Positions 43,071 to 51,767 of a stretch of DNA of 64,000 nt are shown here, piece after piece; positions within the stretch are counted from its first letter, which is position 1, and each line of letters starts with the position of its first letter. The notes beneath the pieces are model-generated. The model was given only the letters and a program-made list of their open reading frames with translations. It had not been told where the DNA came from and made no database searches. Source of the DNA: Corynebacterium sp. J010B-136 (GTDB lineage Bacteria; Actinomycetota; Actinomycetes; Mycobacteriales; Mycobacteriaceae); the NCBI RefSeq assembly GCF_002967075.1, contig NZ_PUGE01000002.1:124001-188000 (forward strand), in the 5' to 3' direction. A program made the position numbers and the translations under genes.

Positions 43071-43586
43071 ATGGCTTCACCCGACAATATTTTGCTGCAT
43101 CTTCCCGAAAACGAAGAGCAGCAAGTCCGGGATCTTTTTGCGCAGCTGGCAGAGCGTGGCTTTCCTGTTCAAAACCAGACTCCGCATATCACTCTCACTT
43201 TTTCACCGGAGATGAAAGAGCACGTCGCCGAGCGTGCCGCGGAACTTTTGCCTGCTGTTATTCCTGCGCAGTTTCGTCGTGTCGGAACTGTGGTATTCGG
43301 AACCAAGCGTAAACAAACCGTGGCCTGGCTTTTAGAAACCGATGAGGAACTGGAAGCTGTCGCACGTGAGCTCAGCCGGATTAACCCAGATGGACGCGGG
43401 GAGCGGTGGATTCCGCATCTCACCGTGGGGCTTCGGCTCCCGCGCGAAATCGTGCCGGATTATATCCGTGCATTAGACGAGCTGACCTCGCCGCACTTGC
43501 GCGAACTTACGGGCATTCGTGCTGCCCTGTGGAAGCCACGAATTCAGGAACTCACGGTGCTGGCGGGTGCGTCAGAACTCTCGTGA
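43071..43586 (+). CDS. 2'-5' RNA ligase / 2H phosphoesterase family protein
   Basis: 171 residues with the two HxT motifs of the 2H superfamily: HITLTF (about residues 39-44) and HLTVGL (about 115-120). Family members act on 2',3'-cyclic or 2'-5' RNA phosphodiesters. It lies 6 bases after the CMD gene and before a NUDIX gene, probably one operon of small phosphoester and stress enzymes. The substrate is unknown. Confidence 0.85.
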   Translation: MASPDNILLHLPENEEQQVRDLFAQLAERGFPVQNQTPHITLTFSPEMKEHVAERAAELLPAVIPAQFRRVGTVVFGTKRKQTVAWLLETDEELEAVARELSRINPDGRGERWIPHLTVGLRLPREIVPDYIRALDELTSPHLRELTGIRAALWKPRIQELTVLAGASELS

Positions 43587-43611
43587 TGCTCTTTGCATCG
43601 ACAAGCATGCA

Positions 43612-44115
43612 ATGATGGGAAAGATGACTGACGTAAGCGAATCTGCAGTAAGCACACGTACAGGCGGCGGAGCTGCCGTGAGCCCGCGGGTTGTTCGCAA
43701 AGTTGTGGGCTATGTTGTGCGCGAACATAAACTGCTGGTCTTTACCCATGATGACATTCCGCTTGAAGTTACCGGCGTCCAGGTTCCAGCCGGAACCATT
43801 GAGGTAGATGAAGCTCCGGAAGATGCGGTGCTGCGCGAGGTGCTGGAGGAGACGGGCCTGGCCACGCGCATTGTCAGTGACCTCGGAATGGAGCATTACG
43901 ATGCTCGTCCGACTAAACCGGAGATCCACGAAAGGCACTTCTTCCAGCTTGCTCCAATTGAGCAACAAGTCCCTGAACGCTGGTCCACCGGGGAAGAAAA
44001 TCCATCCGATGGCGGTAAGCCGCAGCGGTGGACTTGTTTCTGGATTCCTTTGGAACAATCACAAGTACTGTGCGCAGGATTCGGTGCACGATTGGGGCGG
44101 CTAATTCTTGCATAG
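43612..44115 (+). CDS. NUDIX hydrolase
   Basis: 167 residues at the longest. A complete Nudix box is present at about residues 61-83: Gly, then Glu six residues on, and REVLEETGL, matching Gx5Ex7REUxEExGU. It would hydrolyse a nucleoside diphosphate linked to another group; the substrate is unknown. KVVGYVVREHKLLVFTHDD precedes the box. Starts at ATG 43612, 43615 or 43624 are all possible; GGGAAAG lies between them. The frame remains open upstream to 43519 inside the 2H gene, which is rejected. Confidence 0.88.
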   Translation: MMGKMTDVSESAVSTRTGGGAAVSPRVVRKVVGYVVREHKLLVFTHDDIPLEVTGVQVPAGTIEVDEAPEDAVLREVLEETGLATRIVSDLGMEHYDARPTKPEIHERHFFQLAPIEQQVPERWSTGEENPSDGGKPQRWTCFWIPLEQSQVLCAGFGARLGRLILA

Positions 44116-44226
44116 ACGTAGAAGGTCAGCAATTTGGAGCTCATGCTGCTGCCGATGAGTAAACCTGGTGGTCTTGATATCGATGGAAATAAAAAGCGAA
44201 GCTTTAAACAAATAAGGGGAATTTAC

Positions 44227-44478
44227 ATGGCTGCTGCAGAAAAGAAGACTGAGATCATTGATGGCTACACCATCAAATACCACGCGAATGGCAAAACCCG
44301 GTGGTCAAAGGGCAAAGTGGAAGACGGCCAGCCTGTTGGTTATTGGGAGTGGTACCGCGTAGACGGCACTATTAAACGCTCCGGGCATTTCAGGAACGGC
44401 GAACCTGTCGGCGAGTGGATTACCTACGACAAGCATGGTGAAGTCTACAAAGTTACGGACCGGGGTGGGGAATTCTGA
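44227..44478 (+). CDS. small MORN-repeat / YwqK-like protein
   Basis: 83 residues from ATG 44227 (MAAAEKKTEIIDG) with AAGGGGA about 8 bases upstream. It contains two MORN-like repeats: YHANGKTRWSKGKVEDGQPV and SGHFRNGEPVGEWITYDKHG. Such repeats occur in YwqK-type proteins, sometimes annotated as antitoxins, and as membrane-contact modules. No toxin gene is evident next to it. Unknown role. Confidence 0.75.
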   Translation: MAAAEKKTEIIDGYTIKYHANGKTRWSKGKVEDGQPVGYWEWYRVDGTIKRSGHFRNGEPVGEWITYDKHGEVYKVTDRGGEF

Positions 44479-44526
44479 CCAGTCCGCGAACCTGCGCACA
44501 CCACGCAGCGCGTCGACAAATCTTCA

Positions 44527-44700
44527 ATGAGGTTCTTGCCGTCGCACGAGGTTCTTGAGCTGGTTGACGGTCGCAAGATGCGGGAAGAAACAGTCATCTA
44601 CTGGTATATGGATGCTGGCCTCCGGGAGAGAATCTTGAAACAGTTCTATTTTGTTCTCGTCTGGGCCTCAACCTTAGCTCTTTGGAATCCACTGAACTAA
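44527..44700 (+). CDS. possible small ORF or fragment before mcrC
   Basis: 57 codons: MRFLPSHEVLELVDGRKM, then REETVIYWYMDAGLRERI and a hydrophobic end. The first two-thirds look coding-like in composition, but the last 27 bases overlap the mcrC end and no ribosome site is clear. It may be a remnant of a lost gene. Confidence 0.25.
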   Translation: MRFLPSHEVLELVDGRKMREETVIYWYMDAGLRERILKQFYFVLVWASTLALWNPLN

Positions 44701-45732
44701 CGCGTCGAGCTGGGCACGGACCTCTACCCACGGTTTATTAAGATCCAGTGTCTGTGCGCCGATGCGACTACCTTGTACAACAACATCTAGTTCGGGCTGC
44801 TCGAAACCATCCGTCTTGGCATACAACAGTAGCCCGGCGACATTGCCAGTCTGTTTGACATCTTCGTTCTTTACGTAAGTAAGGATCTGATAAAGATTGG
44901 CAGAATGGACGGTTGATTTCGCACTGAAACGGTTAGTCTGCATTGACTTTTCGTAGTACTTGGCGTCAATGATCAGCCGGTTCGCTCCCTTTCGGAGAGT
45001 GAGATCCGTGCGCATCTTTGGGAGCTGATGGAGCCCGGAGGCGATTCCATCGCTAACAGCCCAGTCAATCAAAGGTGCGGAAGGGAAAAGTTCAGGATGA
45101 TGCAGAACGAAGTATTCACGGAGGAAACGTTCATACAGGGTGCTCATCGCTTCGTCGGAAAACCATGACTCCAATTTCATATTGCCATCATCTCCATTAG
45201 GAAGAAGCCCCAAAACTATCAACTCACATACTCCGAGGAGTAGACGATAGCTGGCATTAGCCCGGTGATAGTGAAGCTCATTCCAACGGACCGACGTGGG
45301 CGGAACCAGGGCAACATCTTCCAGATATGGAAGCAGACGCCGCAGCGATACTTGGCGTGCTCTGCTGATATTTCCGCGCTGAATCAGCAGAGAAATGACA
45401 GATTTAAGCGCCTGGTTGTGCGGGGTATTTGGCAGGTATTCGTCAAAATTACACACAACCCGGCCACGGGAATGAGCGTGCCGGTTAACCGTTTGAGCAA
45501 TGTCTATGCGGCCGCGAACCGTCGATAGTTCCTCAGTGCGCGAAAGGTAGTCTTGATGAAGCCCTCTCTTAATCTGAGAATTCATACCTCGGATCAGAAT
45601 TTCCGCAAGCAAGTCATGTAGGTTATCGAAATTCTCGCTACCGACTCTTGAAATTGACTTGGCTTTAATCGCCCGAAACGCATATGCAAGCATGACATAT
45701 ACATTTTGAATGACTATGGAACGGTCAATCAT
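44674..45732 (-). CDS. mcrC: McrC, nuclease subunit of a McrBC type IV restriction system
   Basis: 352 residues. The N-terminal part resembles McrC (NVYVMLAYAFRAI, YLSRTEELSTVRGRIDI, FDEYLPNTPHNQALKSVIS). The C-terminal PD-(D/E)xK nuclease site is visible as MRTDLTLRKG and LIIDAKYYE (D, D-x-K). It cleaves DNA when activated by McrB. ATG 45732 overlaps the mcrB stop as ATGA, so the two are translated together. It lies in the accessory region, downstream of mcrB. Confidence 0.9.
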   Translation of the reverse strand: MIDRSIVIQNVYVMLAYAFRAIKAKSISRVGSENFDNLHDLLAEILIRGMNSQIKRGLHQDYLSRTEELSTVRGRIDIAQTVNRHAHSRGRVVCNFDEYLPNTPHNQALKSVISLLIQRGNISRARQVSLRRLLPYLEDVALVPPTSVRWNELHYHRANASYRLLLGVCELIVLGLLPNGDDGNMKLESWFSDEAMSTLYERFLREYFVLHHPELFPSAPLIDWAVSDGIASGLHQLPKMRTDLTLRKGANRLIIDAKYYEKSMQTNRFSAKSTVHSANLYQILTYVKNEDVKQTGNVAGLLLYAKTDGFEQPELDVVVQGSRIGAQTLDLNKPWVEVRAQLDALVQWIPKS

Positions 45733-48011
45733 ACCAGTGCATTCCGGAGTTTCTCTGCCCAATCAGCAGCGTTTGAAGGCTCATCAAACCAATATCCTTC
45801 GAGTAGTGGAACGAGCTCATCTTCAACAACCGAATGGAGCCAGCCATCAACCTCTTCGGGAGCTGTTTGGTCCTTGAGAAAATTCGATGGTGGAGAGAGG
45901 TAACTATGTCCTACAGCGAACCCAGCACCAAGACCTGGGTCTTCTGTGATTGCTGCGTTGAGATAAGTGAGAATTGAAACAAGTGCATCGAACCTAGGGT
46001 TACGTAGCTGGGTCTGCACGTATTGAAAACCTGAAGATTCGAAGCCCGGCGTCATTTCGAAGAAGCCGAAACGGCGTCGAAGAGCGTAATCGAGAACAGC
46101 CAGGCTCCGGTCGGCCGTGTTCATCATCCCAATGATATGGAGGTTCGGAGGAACGGTGAATGTCTCGTTCTTGTACAAAAGCCGTAATTCTTGGCCTCGT
46201 TTATCCGCCTCGATGAGCATGAGCAGTTCGCCAAAAATCTTGGAAATATTGCCGCGATTGATCTCGTCAATGATGAAGAAATAAGGTCGGTCCTGGTCAT
46301 CATTGAGCGCTTCTTTGCAGAAACGGTAGAAAGGTCCTTCATGAAGCTCGAATCCACCGGAAGCATTTGGACGGAAGCCCATGAGAAAGTCTTCATATGA
46401 GTAACTCTGATGGAACTGCACCATCCGGACGCGACTCTGATCCATTTCTCCCATGATTGAATACGCGAGGCGCTTTGCAGCGAAAGTTTTTCCAACACCC
46501 GGAGGTCCTGCCAAAATCACGTTCTTTTTGCGCTTAAGCAAAGCCCGAAGGCGTGCATAGCGAGTTTCCGTTATGAAGACATCATCTAAGAAATCTGCTT
46601 GGCCGTATTTAGGGAGAGCGGCAAGCGCGTCGGTTTCATCAATATCCGGTTCACCGGTGACAATCGCCTCCAGCTGTTCCACATAGCCGATATTGGAAGA
46701 GATATCTGTAAGGGTTTTAATGGAAGCTTGCCCAGGATGCTCCCACGTTCCAATGTAATCCCAATCAACGGATCGTACGTTTCTGTATGAATCTCGCGCC
46801 GGGTCGTAGCTCGTAGCAGATGTTACTTTTCCGCGACCAATAATCTTGTGCATACCCTTCTTGGCGTAGACGATGTCGCCGACTGCTATTTCATGCTGAA
46901 AGTCCCATACTGCCTTAGCACCGTTGGTGTTCTTTGAAGCGGGATTATTCTCAACAAGCTTTTGGCGAATGTCTTCCTGGGTTTCGTACTCGGAGTGTTC
47001 ACCGAGCTCATCCCATCCAATGCCCATGATTCCAGCTTCTGTAAACTCTTCCCACCGAGAAGCTTGCTCACCAGGCGAGTAAAGCCAATAGTGACGCTTG
47101 CGTGGTTCTGTGCCCTCCTGAGTGGATACCGGATTGGGGGCTGGCGTCGGGCTGGAATCTTCCTCCACAGCGAAGGACTCCCATCGCTCGTGAACCCCGG
47201 GCGACCAAAAATGAAAAGGTTCAGGGAATTCGGGAGCTAACTTCGCACGAATCTTCAGAAGGTCTAAATCGATCTGAACTGGAGAATTAGAGGTGGCTTT
47301 TTCAATGAGATCCGTAAAACCGGCTCGAATCTTCTCCTTCTTACCAGGGGATGAAATTGCCTCGAAAGTTCTCGGGTGTGCAAGAAACTGCAGTGCATTA
47401 CGGATATCGGGTATATCTTGTCCAGAATCGAGCATGGCTTTCTGATACGCCCAAGCATCGATCTTCAGCGCTTCGCGGTCGGTGCCCGAAAGCGTCTGGA
47501 CGTGCTTTATGAAGTTCGCGGCCCAGATCAAGTGCTTCCATAATTGCCCGTTGTAGGCTTGTCCGCTCCTGAAGCCTGCTGTTCCTAGAGGGCGAGATAA
47601 CCAGGTCTCCATTTGAGGAGGAAGAGTGACAGGCTCTGACAGATGTGCAAGTACTGACTCGACATGGGATCTGCGAGTCTCCGGTAAGGAATTTTTTAAT
47701 GGATGTTCTCTTAAGAAAACGAGTTCAGCGGTAAGAAGAACCACATCATCGGGAGCGCCACTTAGCTGGTGGTCGAGCTTTTCCCACTGAGATTGGCCGG
47801 TGCCTTCCATCGGGTCGTCCTCAACGCGTTTGCGAATTTCCTCGGCAGCTGATGCAGTCCAGATAGTAATCTCTGGGTTAATAATGGATTTACCGTCACC
47901 GAGCATGTGCTCAAAAACTTCTTTGACTTCCAGCGCGATTTTCATGTCGGGGACGTGCCGCGTTTCAGCTAGTTTCGCAATGTCTATTTGTTCTTCATAG
48001 GGAGTATCCAT
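45729..48011 (-). CDS. mcrB: McrB-like AAA+ GTPase with an EVE-type modified-base reader
   Basis: 760 residues. The helical N-terminus (1-300) has no recognised domain. Residues ~305-440 look like an EVE/PUA-like domain (RKRHYWLYSPGEQASRWEEF, MGIGWDELGEHSEY, AVGDIVYAKKGMHKIIGRGKV split by ends). The AAA+ motor has Walker A AGPPGVGKTFAAKRL near 500-514, Walker B FFIIDEINRGN and the sensor GMMNTADRSLAVLDYALRRRF. EVE domains bind 5-methylcytosine or related bases. Coupled to mcrC, it should restrict modified foreign DNA. The start is ATG 48011; no ribosome site is obvious. Confidence 0.9.
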   Translation of the reverse strand: MDTPYEEQIDIAKLAETRHVPDMKIALEVKEVFEHMLGDGKSIINPEITIWTASAAEEIRKRVEDDPMEGTGQSQWEKLDHQLSGAPDDVVLLTAELVFLREHPLKNSLPETRRSHVESVLAHLSEPVTLPPQMETWLSRPLGTAGFRSGQAYNGQLWKHLIWAANFIKHVQTLSGTDREALKIDAWAYQKAMLDSGQDIPDIRNALQFLAHPRTFEAISSPGKKEKIRAGFTDLIEKATSNSPVQIDLDLLKIRAKLAPEFPEPFHFWSPGVHERWESFAVEEDSSPTPAPNPVSTQEGTEPRKRHYWLYSPGEQASRWEEFTEAGIMGIGWDELGEHSEYETQEDIRQKLVENNPASKNTNGAKAVWDFQHEIAVGDIVYAKKGMHKIIGRGKVTSATSYDPARDSYRNVRSVDWDYIGTWEHPGQASIKTLTDISSNIGYVEQLEAIVTGEPDIDETDALAALPKYGQADFLDDVFITETRYARLRALLKRKKNVILAGPPGVGKTFAAKRLAYSIMGEMDQSRVRMVQFHQSYSYEDFLMGFRPNASGGFELHEGPFYRFCKEALNDDQDRPYFFIIDEINRGNISKIFGELLMLIEADKRGQELRLLYKNETFTVPPNLHIIGMMNTADRSLAVLDYALRRRFGFFEMTPGFESSGFQYVQTQLRNPRFDALVSILTYLNAAITEDPGLGAGFAVGHSYLSPPSNFLKDQTAPEEVDGWLHSVVEDELVPLLEGYWFDEPSNAADWAEKLRNALV

Positions 48012-48094
48012 ACTGGTAGTTTTCCAGAAATACTTAAACGTTGCGGGAGAATGTTGTGTGATGTTTAAACAGCAGGACTAAACGTAGGAAACTC

Positions 48095-48841
48095 CTAATG
48101 GGAACAGCCATACCCACGTGATCGCGCCCAATCTAAAGCATCTTGGCTGGCATTATCGTCTGGCAGGTGAATAGCTTTAAGAAAGCTGGTGGTGCTGTGG
48201 GAATGCATTTCTGCAGCAACGGCCGCACCGTCGCCGTCGGCGATGAGCTCGAATAGTCGGCGGTGGCGGTGAGCGCGGGCAACAAGCGATTCAAAGTCTG
48301 ATTGGGCTTGGCGGTTAAGGTGCATCAACAAACCAAGAGGGTAAAGGATGGTGCCGAAAGCGGCAGTAAGGCGTGAGTGGCCAGCTAGATCAATGAAAGC
48401 GCGATGAAAAGCAAGGCTGTCGGGAACGGCACTTTCCTCATCGTCGGCTTCGGCGCTGCGCTCAAGTTGTTGGACGGCAGACTCTAACTCTTCTAGGCGC
48501 TCGGGTGCCGCGGGGATACCGTGGATTAACGCAAGCTCTTCAAGGTGTTCACGCAGCGTCACAATTTCATAAGCGTCTTGCAAGGTCAGCGTCACAACCT
48601 TGGTGCCAGCCCGGGGGATATGAACCACAAGACCGTCGTAGGCGAGAATACGCAGTGCCTCGCGAAGGGTGGCGCGGCCGACACCGAGGGCATCGGCAAG
48701 CGATTGCTCAGCAATGTGCGTGCCTTGTGTGAGCTGGCCACTGAGAATGCGTGAACGCAATGCATCGCAAGCAAGCTCAACCGCACTTTGTGGACCTGAG
48801 GGGGTACGTGCCACGCGGCGACCGCGACCAATCTTTGCCAT
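48095..48841 (-). CDS. GntR-family (FCD domain) regulator in the siderophore-uptake operon
   Basis: 248 residues. The winged helix is at about residues 15-80 (LACDALRSRILSGQLTQGTH and LADALGVGRATLREALRIL), followed by an FCD ligand domain with metal-binding-type residues (FHRAFIDLAGHSRLTAAFG, RAHRHRRLFELIADGD and EMHSHSTTSF). ATG 48841 overlaps the stop of the ABC ATPase gene (TAATG), so it is the fifth gene of the iron operon. FCD regulators usually bind organic acids, often with a metal. This coupling suggests a role in siderophore or citrate sensing (inference). Confidence 0.88.
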   Translation of the reverse strand: MAKIGRGRRVARTPSGPQSAVELACDALRSRILSGQLTQGTHIAEQSLADALGVGRATLREALRILAYDGLVVHIPRAGTKVVTLTLQDAYEIVTLREHLEELALIHGIPAAPERLEELESAVQQLERSAEADDEESAVPDSLAFHRAFIDLAGHSRLTAAFGTILYPLGLLMHLNRQAQSDFESLVARAHRHRRLFELIADGDGAAVAAEMHSHSTTSFLKAIHLPDDNASQDALDWARSRGYGCSH

Positions 48842-49641
48842 TAACGTGCCTCCATCGATTCGTGTGCGCGATGCGGAACAATCACCGGCCGACCAGTGCG
48901 TGGGTCACTAAGCAAGACACTGTCAATGCCGAATACATCTTTAATAACAGTAGTAGACAACGTGGTGTCAGTATCACCGACCGCGGCAACTTGTCCCTCG
49001 CGCATTGCGACGAGGTGGTCCGAAAAACGCGCTGCCATTCCGAGGTCATGCAAGACCATGACCACAGTGATTCCACGCTCGCGCTGCAAAGTGGTGACCG
49101 TTTCCAGAACATCGAGCTGATAAGCGACATCCAAATAGGTAGTGGGCTCATCTAGCAGCAAGACGCTGGGGGATTGGGCCAGGGCAAGCGCAATCCATGC
49201 ACGCTGCCGTTGACCACCTGAAAGCGTGCCCAAAGGACGCTCGGCAAATTCAGTCAGTCCTGTGGCACGAAGTGCATCCCACACAATAGTTTCATCGTGC
49301 TTGGACCATTGGTCCCACCAGCGTCGGTGAGGATCCCGTCCGCGTGAGACGAGGTCAATGGTGGAAAGATTTTCGGGAGCCTCCGGTGCCTGGGGCAGAA
49401 GAGCCACCTCACGCGCATACTCGCGTGGAGAAATACTAGATACCTCGCGGCCGCGTAAGAGGATTTCTCCTTCGCGGCGTTGCAGCCGGGAGATGCTTCG
49501 CAGCAGCGTGGACTTGCCAGAGCCATTCGCACCAACGATGACCGTGGTGCGGCCTTCGGGGATATTAAGGTCAATGCCGCGCAGAATCTCTGAACCACCC
49601 AGGGTGACGCGCAGGTCGCGGATTTCATAGGCGTTCTTCAT
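48841..49641 (-). CDS. siderophore ABC transporter ATP-binding protein (FepC/FhuC type)
   Basis: 266 residues. Walker A is GANGSGKSTLLRSIS near 36-50, the signature LGTLSGGQRQRAWIALALAQ near 137-156, Walker B VLLLDEPTTYLDVAYQ near 160-175 and the H-loop VMVLHDLGMAARFSDH. ATG 49641 overlaps the upstream permease stop as ATGA; the ATG at 49677 lies inside that permease gene. It energises import by the two FecCD permeases and the lipoprotein. Confidence 0.95.
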   Translation of the reverse strand: MKNAYEIRDLRVTLGGSEILRGIDLNIPEGRTTVIVGANGSGKSTLLRSISRLQRREGEILLRGREVSSISPREYAREVALLPQAPEAPENLSTIDLVSRGRDPHRRWWDQWSKHDETIVWDALRATGLTEFAERPLGTLSGGQRQRAWIALALAQSPSVLLLDEPTTYLDVAYQLDVLETVTTLQRERGITVVMVLHDLGMAARFSDHLVAMREGQVAAVGDTDTTLSTTVIKDVFGIDSVLLSDPRTGRPVIVPHRAHESMEAR

Positions 49642-50717
49642 CGAATGGTGTCCTTTCCCTGGCGGACCAGGAGCCAAATCAAAAATGGGGCGCCGATGAT
49701 TGCAGTGACGGCACCGGTTGGTAGAAGAATTGGTGCAGCTAAGGTTCGGGCGAGCAGGTCACTGGCGGTAACAATGGCAGCGCCGATCATCGCTGAAGCA
49801 AGTAAGGGAGGCCGCGGTGCGCCAGCTGCGCGCTGTGCGATGTGCGGGGCAACCAGTGCGACAAAGCCAATGGGCCCTGCGACAGCAGCGGCTATCGATG
49901 CCAGCACAACCGAACATAGCAGCAGCGCGCTGCGGCTACGCTGCGCGTTTTGCCCAAGCGCGGTGGCCATATCGGAGCCCAAATTTAAGGCAGGAATCCG
50001 CGTGGACAAGGGCACTAAGACCACGGCTACAACGCCGAGCGCCAGTGCCGCCATCACCACTTCTTCGCTGCCGCGGCCATTGAGGGATCCAGCGAGCCAG
50101 GCGTTGGCCTTCTCCGCATCTTCAATGCTCGCGGCAATGAGCATCCAGCTGGTTAAACCACTAAATAGCGCGGAAGTTCCCACACCCACCAGCAACATCT
50201 GAAGCCTGCCACCAGAGGTCATTTTCAAGATCGTGCTGACCGTTAGAGCAGCAGCAAGTCCACCAACTAATGCAGCGCCTGAAGTGCCAAAGGCATGAAG
50301 CAGCGAAGACGCACCAGTCGCATTGGTGCTGCTGCCGCCAAGAATGATGACCGCGACTGCTGCTGTGCCTGCACCCGCAGTAATTCCCAGCAGGTCCGGA
50401 CTAGCAAGCCCGTTGCGGGTTGTGGTTTGCACGATGGCGCCAGAGACTGCGAGCATTGCCCCAACCAGTAACCCCAGCAACGTCCTGGTCAGACGCAACG
50501 TAATGACTACTAATTGTTCTTGGCGTGTTCCGCCGCCGGATAAAACCTCAAGTACTTGGCTTGGGGACAACGATAGATCGCCGACTCCCAGCGACAACAC
50601 GCAAAGTATGGCTGCGGCAAGTGTTGCTATGACCGTAGTTAGAGCTGTTCGTGGGGACCAGCGAGTTGATACCTGGCCCAGGCGCAGCACGCGTGGGGCG
50701 GTAAGTAGCGTACTCAT
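49638..50717 (-). CDS. iron-siderophore ABC transporter permease (FecCD family), second
   Basis: 359 residues with about 9-10 helices of the BtuC/FecCD fold. The EAA-like coupling segment GSLNGRGSEEVVMAALALGV and the family end GPIGFVALVAPHIAQRAAGAP near 285-305 are present. Its start overlaps the end of the first permease gene by 4 bases, and its stop overlaps the ATPase start, so all are translationally coupled. Confidence 0.93.
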   Translation of the reverse strand: MSTLLTAPRVLRLGQVSTRWSPRTALTTVIATLAAAILCVLSLGVGDLSLSPSQVLEVLSGGGTRQEQLVVITLRLTRTLLGLLVGAMLAVSGAIVQTTTRNGLASPDLLGITAGAGTAAVAVIILGGSSTNATGASSLLHAFGTSGAALVGGLAAALTVSTILKMTSGGRLQMLLVGVGTSALFSGLTSWMLIAASIEDAEKANAWLAGSLNGRGSEEVVMAALALGVVAVVLVPLSTRIPALNLGSDMATALGQNAQRSRSALLLCSVVLASIAAAVAGPIGFVALVAPHIAQRAAGAPRPPLLASAMIGAAIVTASDLLARTLAAPILLPTGAVTAIIGAPFLIWLLVRQGKDTIR

Positions 50718-51763
50718 CGTGCCTCCCGGAAAAGTCGAACAACGAGGACCAAGAATGCCGGGCCACCGATAACTCCCAGGACAATTCCTACGGGTAGCTC
50801 AGCAGGTTGGACTAAAAGACGGCCCAGAATATCGGCGCCAAGAACCAAAACCGCTCCCAGCAGCGCTGATAAGGGCAACAGTCGCGCATGCGACGGACCA
50901 ACTATTCCGCGCGCAATGTGCGGGGCAACTAATCCCACGAACCCTAAAGAACCAACGAGCGATGTTGCACCGCCAACGAGCAAGGTCACTGCGGCGAACC
51001 CGCCCAGCCGAGTCGGAAGGATACGCCGGCCCAGCGATTGGGCCATGTCATCACCTAGCGCGAAAGCATCTAGGGCAGAAGACTGGGCAACCACTAAAAT
51101 GGCTCCTAACAGCATCAGCGGGGCAACCAGCAGGACAGAATCAAGACTGCGTCCACCGGTCAAAGAACCAACCGTCCAAAAACGGTAGGCATCCAAGGCG
51201 GCGACATCGATAAGCAAGATCACGCCAGTGATTGCGCTAAGCAAAGCTGATACCGCAGCACCCGCCAAGATTAACGATGCCGGTGAGGGATCGCGTCGGC
51301 GTCCAGCTAACGTGCCGATGACAAAAACGATCAGTGCACCAAGAGCAGCACCTGCATAGGCAAACCACAAGTAGCCAGCCGGGGTCACGATCCCTAATAC
51401 CGAAATACTCAATACCACAGCCAATGATGCACCAGCGGTTATGCCAAGTAGTCCCGGGTCAGCCAATGGATTGCGGGTTTGTCCTTGCATGACCACCCCC
51501 GCAACAGCCAATGCTGCACCACCGAGTACACCTAAAACCGTACGGGGCAGTCGATGCTCCCACAAGATTGCTTGGGCCTCGGCATCAGCTTGTCCGGCGA
51601 GCGCTGCGAAGATGGTTGCTGGGTCGAGGGAGCGCGAGCCAACCATAACGCTGAGCAAAACTACTGCAACAAGCATGAACCCGGCGATTGTCAGCGCCCC
51701 GAGCAGCGGCGAAACCTTTCGGGTGTCTGCTATTCGGGTGTCTTTTGTTAGTACATCGGGCAT
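50714..51763 (-). CDS. iron-siderophore ABC transporter permease (FecCD family), first
   Basis: 349 residues from ATG 51763 (MPDVLTKDTRI), 4 bases after the binding-protein stop. About 9-10 helices; VVMQGQTRNPLADPGLLGITAGAS near 85-105 (by ends) and GSLGFVGLVAPHIARGIVGP are the family signatures. It pairs with the second permease as a heterodimeric channel. Confidence 0.93.
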   Translation of the reverse strand: MPDVLTKDTRIADTRKVSPLLGALTIAGFMLVAVVLLSVMVGSRSLDPATIFAALAGQADAEAQAILWEHRLPRTVLGVLGGAALAVAGVVMQGQTRNPLADPGLLGITAGASLAVVLSISVLGIVTPAGYLWFAYAGAALGALIVFVIGTLAGRRRDPSPASLILAGAAVSALLSAITGVILLIDVAALDAYRFWTVGSLTGGRSLDSVLLVAPLMLLGAILVVAQSSALDAFALGDDMAQSLGRRILPTRLGGFAAVTLLVGGATSLVGSLGFVGLVAPHIARGIVGPSHARLLPLSALLGAVLVLGADILGRLLVQPAELPVGIVLGVIGGPAFLVLVVRLFREAR

Positions 51764-51767
51764 GGGG

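Noticed and set aside
44134..44226. N-terminal extension of the MORN-like protein
   Set aside because: A better ribosome site serves ATG 44227, and the extra part shows no pattern.
31042..48094. Integrative element or prophage
   Set aside because: No integrase, attachment repeats or phage genes were found. The region is accessory and scarred, but one IS3 element is the only mobile part seen.
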